Of a DNA stretch of 64,000 bases, positions 46,195-57,034 are shown in pieces. Made by a program: the position numbers and the translations under genes. Location: NCBI GenBank assembly GCA_020284085.1, contig JACEVL010000411.1, positions 1-64,000 on the forward strand. The letters are read 5' to 3'. The notes below the pieces were generated by a model. That model was not told the origin of the DNA. It saw only the letters and a list, made by a program, of their open reading frames with translations, and did not search any database. Position 1 is the stretch's first letter. Each line of letters starts with the position of its first letter. The DNA is from Aporrectodea caliginosa. Its lineage: Eukaryota; Annelida; Clitellata; Crassiclitellata; Lumbricidae.

Positions 46195-46417
46195 TAAAAT
46201 AGCTTATAGTTTATGACACGAAAATCTTCTGGAGCTTTGAATGTCAATGGTTTCAATCACATCTATCAGAAGCACAGTTAACATAGGAAACCTAAGTAAG
46301 AGTCAGTATTGAGAGTATTCAGAAAATGTCGTTACAGGTTATACTGTTAAAACAATAGTTCTTATTTCAACAGGACTTTTCCTGAGAGTTGTCGAGAATG
46401 TTGCTATTTAATTGCAG

Positions 46418-46738
46418 ATACAGATATGATTTGTCAATCAAACGTTGATGTTCAGAAAGTCATCGGGCCAAATTCGTGTGAGATTGAACCAGACCAACTT
46501 ATCTTGACCTGTATGGTTCAATATCAAGGCAATGAAGCTCCAATCTTGCATTGGGAATTGAATGATAACCAATCTATAACTAATGGTGTGACCCGTCAAG
46601 TTAATGGCAACCGCGTTATTTATAATCTAACAATGACAACGGATGAACTATCGAATGGTTCATTCTACGTATGCCGAACCACACGGTCAACCTCAAAGAT
46701 TTCTTGCAACTTCAGAAGAGTTAAAATTGTAGGATCAA
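46418..46738 (+). CDS. Ig-propeller receptor, exon 3: second Ig domain
   Basis: 107 codons, phase 1 at both ends (acceptor TAATTGCAG|, donor TCAA|GTTAGT). The core is LILTCMVQYQG (first Cys), ILHWELNDNQ (Trp) and GSFYVCRTT (second Cys), with NLTMTTDEL before it. Three further cysteines (ICQS, NSCEIE, ISCNF) could form an extra disulfide. Sequons are NQS, NLT and NGS. It fits a C2/I-set domain and sits next to the membrane exon. Confidence 0.8.
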
Positions 46739-47525
46739 GTTAGTACGACATATAATTGTTATTTTGTTTGATAATTTACTAATGTTAATTAAGAGTGCTT
46801 AAATGGATATAGGCTAATTAAGAAATTCAATACCACGCTGTCTCAGACACACAGCGACAAAATAATGATGGCCTACAGAACCAAACCATATTCTGTTCAA
46901 AAACCCAGAAAGTCAGTCTAGTAGGACTCTTATGTAGGCTACCTCAGTCAACGAAAACTCTTAAATGTGTAGCTACACAATTTTGCGCTGCAACAAAAAC
47001 AAATTACAATTGAAGGGACAGTGTTTGCTTACAAATTGCATAACTCTCTAGCCACTTGTGATACGTTTATGGATCATTCCGGGATTCGAATTCCAAAAGC
47101 ATCATAGGCACTACTTTATCTTGACAAAGCGCTCGTGAATAAGCTGGTGCCATGCGCTTAGCTTTCAAATGGAGGTTTAGAAATTTGGAGTCAACGACTA
47201 CGATTACGACTGGCGTACTGGATTCTGAGTACTTTTTCATTAAGAAAATTTACCTCTTAGCGACGCAAAGAACATTAGTTTAGCTGGTGCTGTGGGAGAA
47301 TTGTTTTACTTTAAGGTAAAACAAGGTCGAAGTCAACGGTCATGATAAATACAAGATGTCATGAAACGCTGGATAATACAGGTTGTTACTCGCATAGTTT
47401 TATCATTCAATTGTAGGTCTTTATCACTGCAATTATATCTGTCGACCTTGATTATCTGCATAGATTCGATCGGTATTACCTATAATAATTATTCGGGTAA
47501 TAAAAAATGCATATCTTTGAAACAG
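46739..47525 (+). other. Intron 3 of the receptor, no element recognised
   Basis: Anonymous AT-rich intron. A 66-codon frame near its end is not coding-like. Confidence 0.5.
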
Positions 47526-47654
47526 GAACATCTGATGGAGATGGTAACTGCGATCCACTGAAGAACGCTATCATCTGCATATGTGTACTACTTCTTCTGC
47601 CATTAACTATGGGTGTAGTTGCTTTGACTCTGATGTTGAGACCCAAACTAACAG
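47526..47654 (+). CDS. Ig-propeller receptor, exon 4: transmembrane segment
   Basis: 43 codons, phase 1 at both ends (acceptor TTGAAACAG|, donor ACAG|GTAACA). A short Asp/Gly-rich stalk (TSDGDGNCDPLKN) is followed by the helix AIICICVLLLLPLTMGVVAL and a basic stop RPKLT, giving type I topology. The Ig domains are therefore outside and everything downstream is cytoplasmic. Confidence 0.82.
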
Positions 47655-47669
47655 GTAACATTAGAGAAT

Positions 47670-47800
47670 AGCATTTATAGATAGGATAGGATACAATAAT
47701 AGGATATAATATATTATCCTATTCTATAGAATAGCATACAATAGGATGGATTGGGTAGGATAGGATAGAATAGGATAGGTTAGGAGAGGAAAGCATAGGA
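47670..47800. repeat. (TAGGA)n microsatellite in intron 4
   Basis: Imperfect AGGATAGGATA and AGAATAGGATAGG repeats just after the transmembrane exon donor. Confidence 0.8.
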
Positions 47801-48150
47801 GAGGCACATTTTATAACCTAACACCTCATTTTTTTTAATCTCAGCTGAAAATGTAGAGATTCCGTGTCCCAGAGTGGAACGTAGGGAAGTTGCTCTTTAG
47901 GTTTTCTTCGACGTAGGGCCAGTTCGTATCATTCAATACTAAACCTTCATTAAATATCTCTAAATAGATTTGCAGCCATGCTTCGGTTAGATTTTCTTTA
48001 ACATTCCAGATAACATCCGCAACTGTTTTCCGTGCATAAGAAATCCTGACATCGAACTTCCCGGTAAGAAAATTGTTTTTTCGCAGAGTAGATTCTACAT
48101 GGCTAGGTAGTAAATTTGAATAAGGTTGAACGTGGAAGAAACTATAAATA

Positions 48151-48777
48151 GTCTAGGCGCAAAAAATAGAAAATCCCGTGCAAGAAGCAAATCATGTTCA
48201 TTTTTGGCAACATACTTTTTTACACTAATTCGACCCTGCTGATTACAATATTTGGCTGAGTTATGGCCTTTTCCACTTGATTTTGACCTTTTGACCTTGA
48301 ATTACCTAGACTCATGTTATCCTTTAAGTACTATGTATACTGAAATGTGGCGCTTATCGGCCCGAGCAAAAAAGTAAAAGAATCACCCAAATAGAAACAT
48401 ATTTGACTGAGTTATGGTCATTTCGCCAGATTTCCATCTGAAATTGACCTTTTTGACCTTAAAATAACCTTGGATCGTCTTACATTTAGTAACCTTGTTT
48501 CTTACCACAGGTAGCCCTTATGAAGCCGAGAAAAAGCAAGAAATAATTAACCGAATTCAACAATTATTGGCTGAGATCTTGCCATTTTTCTCTGATTTTG
48601 GCTAGATTTAATTTTTATGACCTTGAAATGACCTTCAGACCAAAATTCCAGCTTGGCAACAGCGATTTTCGTAATCAGCAGGGTCGAATTAGTGTAAAAA
48701 AGTATGTTGCCAAAAATGAACATGACTTGCCGCTTGCATCGCTTTTTTGAGGACTTTTCAGCTCTGCGCGCCTAGAC
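48151..48777. mobile_element. Mariner-like MITE, 627 bp, in intron 4
   Basis: TA-flanked ends GTCTAGGCGC (48149-48150 and 48778-48779 are TA). Inverted arms of about 100 bp include CATGTTCATTTTTGGCAACA and ACTAATTCGACCCTGCTGAT in both orientations. The interior has several TTTTGACCTT words. There is no transposase. Confidence 0.82.
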
Positions 48778-48904
48778 TAAAACACAAACGAGGGCGAGAC
48801 TTTTGTTAGATTAGTGAATGTGGCCAAGAGGTTTAGTCTTGCTTGTTATTATTGTGGTAACAAAACCACGAGCATGGGTTAGTACTACGTAACATTGGCT
48901 CAGA

Positions 48905-49140
48905 CGCAATCAATGTGTGGTACTGTGGCCGATTAGTTTAGAACGCTCAGCCTGTAGCACTGATAGCACGGATTCGAGCCTCCATTCAGGAGGTAACTGT
49001 GTAAGGACCTTGAGCAATGAGCACGTCATTCTCTCGGAATTGCTCAATGCCAACGATGTGCACGGAAGAAAACGCATTGCAAAACGGAGGTATTATTACA
49101 GATCAAACTTATTAGAATTACTTAAGATTTTAGCTAATTG
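48905..49140 (+). mobile_element. tRNA-derived SINE in intron 4
   Basis: The head TGTGGCCGATTAGTTTAGAA is A-box-like, followed by CACGGATTCGAGCCTCC as a B box. The body has GACCTTGAGCAATGAGCA, a word also found in inverse orientation in the SINE at 8518-8862, so the two may be related. Confidence 0.6.
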
Positions 49141-49438
49141 ATTTTTCGCTCAGTGTTTTAAATTAGAGCCTGTTGTGGTTCCTATATAAATATAAATTGT
49201 TAACCTTTCTATTACAATTTTAATAGCGGAATATTACAGTTAGTGGCTGATGATGCCAATCAAGAAATATGAGTGCATGCATTTTAACTTCATAGCACTA
49301 CACAATTTTAAATATTATGTTATAAATAATAGTAGGCATATAGAAACCCCAGATTTTTTATTCCTCAATTAAGGAAATGCTAGGCTACTTCATGAAATGT
49401 AAAGAAAAATCAAGATACTAATTGTAATTCTGATTTAG

Positions 49439-49507
49439 AATCAACAAAGAATGAACAGCATAAACAGCATGAAGAACATCAGTATATGGGACTAATTGAA
49501 ACACAAG
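49439..49507 (+). CDS. Ig-propeller receptor, exon 5: short tail with YxxL
   Basis: 23 codons, phase 1 at both ends (acceptor CTGATTTAG|, donor CAAG|GTAACT). It is His/Glu/Gln-rich and contains HQYMGLIETQ. YMGL is a YxxL sequence of the kind found in immunoreceptor tyrosine motifs and also in endocytic sorting signals; there is only one copy and no second half-ITAM. It is too short for a firm call, but the splice sites and phase are good. Confidence 0.65.
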
Positions 49508-49667
49508 GTAACTGAAATATTAGGCCTATGCTGTTTCCAAATACAAAGGATTCATTTGTAGATATCTTCATTGAACATTATCTTTCTCATAAACGTTTAA
49601 ATAAAGCCGCAGTTTGGGATTGTTTACTTTGCATGATAGATTTTTTGCATCGTTTGTCGTATTTTAG

Positions 49668-49763
49668 ATAAAGCTGCACTCGAGGAAAGTATAGAAAAAT
49701 TGACAGCTGAAAATAAACTTCTGCGCGAAAACTTAGATGAGCTTAAGCAAGAGATAAGATGGG
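49668..49763 (+). CDS. Ig-propeller receptor, exon 6: coiled coil 1
   Basis: 32 codons, phase 1 at both ends (acceptor GTATTTTAG|, donor TGGG|GTAAGA). EESIEKLTAENKLLRENLDE then LKQEI has a leucine-zipper-like heptad spacing. It would oligomerise the cytoplasmic part. The exon and its downstream intron start are duplicated at 51323. Confidence 0.75.
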
Positions 49764-50053
49764 GTAAGAATCATGCATTTACAAGCTTCGTCAATCTGAC
49801 TGCTATAAAATTCATTATTAAGGCTAGCTTTGCACCTGTCTTGCGAATTAGTGGCATAAACGCAACACTGAAAAAGCAAATTCCAGCTTTTGATGTCTTT
49901 AACACAAGTCAGCCTAAATTAGCATTCAAGCTGCAGTGATTTTAGAAAAATTATGGTCTGTCAAATCACCGGTAAATATTGATTTTCTAAAGACTTCTGC
50001 ACTAATGGCTAAGCGTAATTACCAAATGTAGAAAATAATTGTTTATGCTATTA
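49764..50053 (+). repeat. Duplicated intron start after coiled-coil exon 6
   Basis: The intron start after exon 6 and the one after exon 7 (51416-51610) align: GTAAGAATSATGCAT-like, TTCGTCAATCTGACTGC against TTTGTCAATCTAATTGC, then ATTGATTTTCTAAAGACTT in both. The exon was therefore duplicated together with about 300 bp of intron. Confidence 0.7.
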
Positions 50054-50057
50054 TTAA

Positions 50058-51011
50058 CCCTCGGGCTACCAAGGGGGGTGGTTGCCACCCCCCCTAGGTT
50101 TTTATGCATAAAAATTTTTCCCGTGTGGAATAAAAATTTTGAAAATTAGGTAGCTGTAGCAGATTCATTGGCGCACATTTTGAGGTAAACATTATAGTGG
50201 TAGCCCACGCCATTCAAAAGTTATACCCAATATACCTGAGGCACCAGGGGGGGTGGATACCCCCCTAGATTTTTGACTATATCTTATCCGTCATTTAATA
50301 TTAAGAGACACAAATTATACCATTCTATAGAGGGAATGTGGGGCTTCATTTGCATACTTAAATGTTTGTCTTTTGAAAACCGGAAGTGATCAAAATAAAT
50401 AATAATACCCGTAATATGCGTGAAAAATGGCTGAATGGAACGACTCCCCCCTTAGTTTTTGTCTGTAGCGTATTCAGTTTTCTTCCCAGAAGAGAAACAA
50501 ATATACCATTCTTTAGAGGGAATGTAGGGCTTTATTTGCATACTTAAATGTTTGTCTTTTGAAAACCGGAAGTGATCAAAATAAATAATAATACGCGTAA
50601 TCTGTGTGAAAATGGCTGAATGCGGCATTGTACATGTATGCATGCATACATGTACATGTATATATGTATGGATGCATATTTATACGTATATAAACATGTG
50701 TAGGTCTGTATTTGTGTATCTTGGATACACACAGATCAGTTTCAAAACACACATAATCGTATATTTGTGTATCAAAAAGTACAAAATGTACGCAATAATA
50801 TAAAATATCGCTAATTATCGGTTCCAATGTAATTTCGAGGTGCATTCACATAATGTACAACTAAATATACCATTCTGTGCAGAATTGAATGCTGAATCCA
50901 TTGGTGTATTACAAGATATGATATGTGAAAAACCAAACCCGAAATCCAGGGGGTGGTGGTAACCCCCCCCTTGGTAGTCCGTGTTACAAAAAAGCTTGGT
51001 AGCCCGAGGGT
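50058..51011. mobile_element. piggyBac-like MITE, 954 bp, TTAA duplication
   Basis: The ends CCCTCGGGCTACCAAG and its exact inverse lie between TTAA (50054-50057 and 51012-51015). This is the target duplication and CCYT start of piggyBac elements. Inside are two direct copies of a segment of about 105 bp (about 50320 and 50495) with ATACTTAAATGTTTGTCTTT, and a TGTA/CATG microsatellite near 50630-50700. There is no transposase. Confidence 0.85.
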
Positions 51012-51179
51012 TAAATATTTTCTCTTTCTACCAAATGCAGTTTACGATTGGTTACTTTCTAATGTTCGTGTACGATTTTAGGAATCCGCTGGCCATTGCA
51101 TCCTTAAACGACAAAATGTTATTATAAGTTATTTACCTCGTAAATTGTGTCGACTGAGAGTTGTAGGCCTAATGTTGGT

Positions 51180-51300
51180 CTAAGTAAGTAAGTAAGTAAG
51201 TATGGTCTTTATTACGCCATTTGCAAACGCACAATGGGACAATGCCTCATCTTCTGTTGCTTTACAAAACGCATCATAATGGAATAGATTTATATACATC
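51180..51300 (-). mobile_element. Short LINE or SINE 3' end with (ACTT)n tail
   Basis: On the minus strand GGCGTAATAAAGACCATAC is followed by ACTT repeats (51181-51201). AATAAA plus a tetranucleotide tail marks a 5'-truncated retroposon. It lies right before coiled-coil exon 7 and may have taken over part of the old splice region. Confidence 0.6.
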
Positions 51301-51322
51301 TTTGGTCGTACATTATTTAAAG

Positions 51323-51415
51323 TTGCACACGAGGAAAGCATAGAAAAACTGACAACTGAAAACGAACGTCTGCTTTCAAAAGTAAAAGAACTTGAGGAAG
51401 AGATATACAGCTCAG
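51323..51415 (+). CDS. Ig-propeller receptor, exon 7: coiled coil 2 (duplicate of exon 6)
   Basis: 31 codons, phase 1 at both ends. EESIEKLTTENERLLSKVKE then LEEEIY is clearly homologous to exon 6. The donor CTCAG|GTAAGA is strong, but the acceptor (ATTTAAAG|) has almost no pyrimidine tract and differs from the exon 6 acceptor, and a LINE tail lies just upstream. The exon may be skipped or used only in some isoforms; skipping keeps the frame. Confidence 0.6.
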
Positions 51416-51715
51416 GTAAGAATGACGCATCTAAAGGATTTGTCAATCTAATTGCTATCAAACTACAGCTCGGTGTTCAATGACGTTGAATGAATTGGTA
51501 GGCCTAAGTCAAATCACTGATTAAAATATTGATTTTCTAAAGACTTTTTGTAATAGTTGCTAAATGCAATTACAAACTGTAGAAAAGAATTGTGCATGTT
51601 GAAAATAATATGCCATTGTTAACTTTTTTATCATAATTTTAATTATAACCCTTTTAGATTATTTTGTTTATACCAATTGCACGGCGCTTTAGTGCTCGTA
51701 TACAATGTTCTTTAG

Positions 51716-52602
51716 ATTATAAAGACAGCAAAACAGTTAATTTGGTCAAATCGATCGATACAACAACTGCCGAGGGAGACGCTCCAATAACTGGAATGGC
51801 CATCTTGGAAAACAGTCTGCTTGTTGTTAAGAAGAATAATTCAGTCGTTGAAGTCTACGATTCAAAGACTTTCGTTATTGAACAACTTATTGATAATTTA
51901 CAAATTACGAATCCATTGGATATTGCATCCTCCAAAGAAGATAAGTTTGTGTATGTTATTCACCGAGAAAATAGTGAGTCAGCAAGTAATATCTTGAAAT
52001 TCAGGATTGCTTGCGATGGAGGAAAGATGTGGACAACTGAGAACGATGATGGTCGTCTGTCAACCTATGAATCCAATCCCATTGTCTGTTTCTCTGCAAA
52101 ACTCATCATAATCGAATATTCACCGGAGGGCGAAAAAGTGAATACCGTGCGATTTTCTCCAGCTGCCGGTTTAAAAAATCTATGGCATGCAGTTAAATTA
52201 ACGGGAATTCATTTTGTGGTTAGTCATAGGAAAGGAGAAGATGGGCAGAGAGTTTGTGTCGTGGACATCAACGGCAACGCTTTAAAGGCTTTTGAAGATT
52301 TGCCAACTACCCTTGATACGGTCTTCAATAAAGCTTATGATCCAATATGTTTAGTGGGGCACCGTAACGAATCTGTGCTAGTCGCCGATGCGAGAAACAA
52401 ACGAGTCTTACTTCTAAATTCCAAAGGATTAGAATTTGAAGGAGTACTCATAGAGACCGATAAAAATCAAATCCCAGTAAGGTTATGTCTTAATGAAACA
52501 AGGAACTGGGTATTCGTAGCTGTAAACTGTGGTGAATACCCTAAACCAGAAAAATGGAAAGCTGGACACATTTTGGTTTATAAAAATAACCAAATGAAGT
52601 AA
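51716..52602 (+). CDS. Ig-propeller receptor, last exon: cytoplasmic beta-propeller
   Basis: About 295 codons to a TAA, entered in phase 1 after TTCTTTAG|. An acceptor further upstream would meet an in-frame TAG. About six repeating blocks each end in a strand such as SVVEVYD, VYVIHRE, IIIEYSPEG, RVCVVDINGNALKAF, RVLLLNSKGLEF or GHILVYKN. The block NLWHAVKLTG, then FVVSHRKGEDGQRVCVVD, resembles NHL/TolB-like six-bladed propellers that I recall from uncharacterised proteins of marine invertebrates. It is a protein-interaction platform by fold; the partner is unknown. There is no signal or membrane segment of its own. Confidence 0.72.
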
Positions 52603-53130
52603 TGCAAGAAAGATGATTGCGAGGCGACAGGTGTAACACGCACACACATACACACACGCACGCACACATACACACACACACACACATACACACACTCACA
52701 CAAAAAACCAGAACGAACTGCTGACAAATACGCATAGTCTGAAAGTTTAAATTTAATGTAATTTTCATTATAGAAATTTTTATGCTGTTTATGCCTGCCC
52801 TATGTCAATACGAATAGATAGTTTGCGGTTCTTTGTAAGTAAAGAATGCCAAACGTAAACCCCAATCGATAAGGTTTCTGAAGTATTCCAGCAGGCTAAG
52901 AGTTACATCCAAAAAGCTGCTAGTCAGAGGCACTCCTGCCTCTTACAGAATCATCTGGAAACTATATTATTAGATGTCTTTTATTCATTCAAGGCAAGGA
53001 GAAGTTCTGTCTCGTCCCCTACTATGCTACGCAGATTGACGAATCGAAATGCCATTAGGAAGTAAAATTTGTCGAACTCCTGACAATTGAGGGGCACGAT
53101 TACATATTACACACGCTCGCACGCACGCAC
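52603..53130. other. Downstream of the receptor gene, with a (CA)n run
   Basis: A CA/CACG microsatellite starts 33 bp after the stop codon (about 52636-52700), probably in the 3' UTR. I see no AATAAA close by and no further gene. Confidence 0.5.
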
Positions 53131-53720
53131 ACGGACATTCATTCATTACAGAACTTTATATAGCACCCCTTCAAGTCAGCTACTCAACGGTGCTTCCGAT
53201 CTCGGCTAAAAAGAACAGCGTTGAGTTTACAATAGAAAGCATCCGAATAAACCCTGGGAAGCAAGCGCAGCGCCAAGAGAAGCCATGCAGTTCCAGAGCG
53301 AGGGACCAACGACTGTAATGGTTCTGCCTAGTTGATGTGCGGACGAAAGGTACGAGGAGCACACCCCGCCCGGGAGGGAGGAGGGAGCGACGTAGGTAGG
53401 GCATCAGAGCTCGCGAAAGTAAGCTGGTGCAAGCGCCCAACAGGCACCGCCATACCGAAGCAGCAATCTGGTATGCGACACGCTGCTCGAGGGGGAGCCA
53501 GCGTAACACGTCTAGCCAGAGACGTATTCGGATCTGTGTAAGTCCGATAAGGCGTGCAGCAGAGCGTAAGACCCGGTTGATGCACCCTAACCGCCCAGCT
53601 GGGAGGCCAATATAGAGTGAGCAGCAGGTATATGTGCATGCAAGTATGCAAGCGCAAGGGCCTAGAGGTGGTCCTACGATGACTTATCAGTGGACAATAC
53701 CTCCCCTCCGATACTCCAAC
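53131..53720 (-). mobile_element. L2-like LINE 3' end, C-terminal fragment
   Basis: Minus strand: MLRWLPLEQRVAYQIAASVW, then shifting frames, then the conserved AAGGGGTGCTATATAAAG end and an ATTC tail (53138-53150). The tail matches the element at 151-240. It is 5'-truncated and frameshifted. Confidence 0.75.
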
Positions 53721-53773
53721 CATTAAGCGGCAATGCCATGAGGCAGGCTGCCGCCTGCCTTTAGCGGTACAGA

Positions 53774-53852
53774 GAAACCGGGGACATTATTACACGGTTA
53801 CATTACTACACGGTGACATTACTTCACGGGGACATTACTTCACGGGGACATG
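53774..53852. repeat. 16-bp tandem repeat, about 4.6 units
   Basis: Units of the form GGGGACATTACTTCAC, of which the last two are identical and the earlier ones differ by one to three bases. It lies just outside the LINE fragment. Confidence 0.85.
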
Positions 53853-55780
53853 TACAAGCATACCGGACACTGTTTACGCTCTCGTGCTTCTGAATAGAGT
53901 AATTCCACCAACCGATTGTCTGACCAGGTAAATGTTCTTAATTTGGATGATATACGAGAGACATTACTGAGCGCAAAAAACCTATTTGCTGAATGAGACA
54001 AGGATAACATTTTTTTAACATTTCTTAACAATAACCAAAATGAACATTAATAATGGTAACTTATGGGACATGAAAGCAATCGTTCATAAGCTCTCTGAAC
54101 TAGAAGTTGAATTTATCTATATGCGCTAAAATGCGGTTCGCAATAATTATTGGAATGTCAATAAAACAACATTCTATCTATAATATGTATTTATTTAATA
54201 ATTGTGAAAAACGTAAACCTGATTTTTTCTTCTGCAATTTGGAAACCAGGAAACAATGCGTAAAGGTGCTTTGGATCTTTACTTGCATCCAAATCAACTT
54301 GCTTGGGCGTCGGCGGCTGTACTGAAATTGGCAAATTCGATCATTCATCGTAATCGTATTTATGGTAAGATGGTAAGATAAAAGTAGCAAATTCTTGTAG
54401 ATGGGTTTTCGTTAAGTCTGAAAATCTCTTGCTATCTTGGTGTCATGTTCTTTCCAGGTACTGTAGTTATTTGATATATTTGTCTTTAAGATGAGTTTTG
54501 TTTTCACCACAGTGTTCAATGTTCATTTGCAGATAATGCATGCTGCCTTTCTCTGAGCGACAGTGTGTCTGATAAAATGTGGTACTTATGGTTCGTTCAT
54601 TAGTCACAATTGGCATTTAGTATTGCAGCTTTCAGGGTATGTGTTCAAGTTTACATTGACTCATTTTCTTAGTTACCCAGCAAATATCAGTATTGCAGCT
54701 TTCAGCGCAAGCGTTCTTGTTTACTTTGATTCATTTTGTTATTTAGTTAGTCATATTGCGAGTATTTCATTGCGAGTTTGAGTAGATAAACAATAATAAT
54801 TATTGATGGCTGTTTGTTGTTGTATGTCTTGAGTCAACTTTTTGTTCATTTAGCCTACGTTATTGTTAACCAATAGACAGTGTCTGCCAGATCTGCTAAA
54901 CTTGTCTAACTTTTTAATTATTGTCTGCTACAACTGCCAAATATTCATACATGTGTGTTCGAATCAATATACAATTAATATAATTTACGCATTGGGTCGA
55001 TATTTGTGCACATTTAAAGCTTCGAATCCCTGCGCGATGAGAAATTACAGAATGTTAATTGAATTTCAACTTGTATCTCGCAGACGAAGGGGAAGAATAA
55101 TGACTATGTTTTAAAAAACGCATTGTTAAATATGTAGGCTAACCGTTTACTTTAGGTGCTACTTTCTCAAGTGAGCACAAAGTCAGGGACGGTTCCATTT
55201 TTGGGTCGGTGTCACTCATATTCTGGGCATGAAGATAATTATGGTAGGAGGGAGTCTGTAATGACTACTGCTACAACCGTTCTCCTTAGATGTAAGGGTT
55301 TTTATATTTAAATCTGTTATGTTTTGTGTGATGTAGTTTCAATATATTCAAGACAGTTTTAATCATTGTGTTCCGCCTTTAAAACAAGGATTTTATTCCT
55401 ATATTAAACGTCGACGTATAAATTCATGAGTTTTTAAGCAACATGTAAAATTAGAATGGCTACTTTATGAAATAAATTTTGTTATGAACTATTTTTAAAT
55501 TCCCTTTTGCACTCTCTTGATTAACGTTATTATACGCTTCTATGGTATTCTGCGTTATTGTGTCATTTTAGCATTGTAGTTCTTTTGCTTTGGACTGTTT
55601 TGTCAATTTATGAATCGCATGTTGCCCAACAAATACCTCTGGCTTTATTCAAGAACGGGGTTTCGTCTACATAAATAAGAGTAGAGTTTTAAGATTTATT
55701 CACACGTATTAACAGTGAGTGACTACTTTGCTCATTATTCTCTTATTATCTTAAGTTAATTCTCTTTCCAGCTACAATAG
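53853..55780. other. Intergenic, no gene seen
   Basis: AT-rich. A direct repeat of AGTATTGCAGCTTTCAG occurs at about 54619 and 54689. The small frames have no recognisable motifs. Confidence 0.45.
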
Positions 55781-55784
55781 TAAT

Positions 55785-55979
55785 TTGATACAAATGATGT
55801 GACACTCACGCAGGCAGACAATAAGATTCGAAGAACAATTAGAATAATTTCTTATCTGATTAATAAGCTTGAAGAAAAGGTGAAAGAAGCATTTGAAGCT
55901 GGAAAATGTCGAAAATGGACAAGCTTGACCATTGAGAAAAATGTAAAATTAAATAAATTCCTTCGAAAAACTTTTTGAC
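55785..55979 (+). other. Small unrecognised helical open frame
   Basis: About 65 codons without an ATG: TLTQADNKIRRTIRIISYLI, then NKLEEKVKEAFEAGKC, ending LRKTF and TGA. It is Lys/Glu-rich and amphipathic, and begins near possible acceptors (TCTTTCCAG at about 55772). Its last codons form one arm of a hairpin. It could be an exon or a transposon remnant. Confidence 0.3.
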
Positions 55980-56026
55980 CAGCATAACCAAGTTGGTCAT
56001 AAAGCCTTTCGAAGGAATTATTTAAT
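55946..56026. repeat. Imperfect inverted repeat of about 80 bp
   Basis: TAAATTCCTTCGAAA pairs with TTTCGAAGGAATTATTTA, with an inner pair GACCA/TGGTC. It overlaps the stop of the small open frame. It may be a terminator-like structure or a mini-foldback. Confidence 0.6.
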
Positions 56027-56780
56027 GTCAAGCGCTTATTGGCACAAATTATTTAATTGTTGCTTTTTATGTTATATAGGTTTGTATATTGTGATTATGC
56101 AAGGCTATAATGCACTGTTTCACTGACTGCGGTAATAGATTTCTTTTCCTAACTCGATGAATAGGCCTACACAGAGTTGCAAAACTAGCAACATTAACGA
56201 ACAAACTTACACTGTATGTCGCTTATAAAGTTTATTGAAATGCATTTTTCTAGATAAGTTCTTCATAGGCATCCAGCAAAATATCTGTGAGATATGTATG
56301 TATTTAAGTTCGGCGGTATGCTCAGGTAACCTATTACGACTTGAAATAATTGTTTGAAATCCTGTTTACTCGGAATGAGTACTCGGATTAAAAAATAATA
56401 ATGGTTTGGTATTTATCTTATTTTTTTGTTCCGTTATAAATAATTTCGCCGATTTACGGTGATGCATATCAACTTCAAAGGTCTTACACTTTCTTACAGT
56501 CAAACGGATGTTCAGCAATTGCCAAGAAACGCATTTCGGGCCTTATCGGTCCTAATATTCACTTGATAAAATTTCGTAAAATGTGTTTTTCTAATGTTCG
56601 ATTATACCGCTAAAGCTTAGCATTAACTTAAACTATAACTATGTACACTTTGTTGCCATCTAAACAAAGGGTTAACTTAAAGGTTGTATCTTATGTCGTT
56701 CTTTAATTGTGCTGTCATTAATTTTTACAACGTGAACACAAATTCAATGTTTCTGCCTCAATTTGTGTTACTGATTTTCG
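56027..56780. other. No gene seen
   Basis: Anonymous AT-rich sequence. Confidence 0.4.
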
Positions 56781-57034
56781 TCTGGTTATTCATAGCCATT
56801 AGTAATTTATGTAGCGCCACTCTCTGGAAACTAATCTAAGACATTCCATGCTGTAGCCTAAACGACGTCAGTGTCACTAAGAACAGATACTTTCATAAGT
56901 AATAAAACCGTGTGCACAACCAGCATCGGCGGCGGTGGACCCACGCACAAACGTTGAACCCAGCCAACATAATTAACGCCGTAGTTTAGTTTTCCCCGTA
57001 GACTTGCAGATTGAAAGCGTGGCTAGCTGTTCCA

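Noticed and set aside
51664..51715. Extending the propeller frame upstream to 51664
   Set aside because: No ATG there, and the phase-1 acceptor at 51715/51716 fits the other introns. The earlier acceptor at about 51658 would meet an in-frame TAG.
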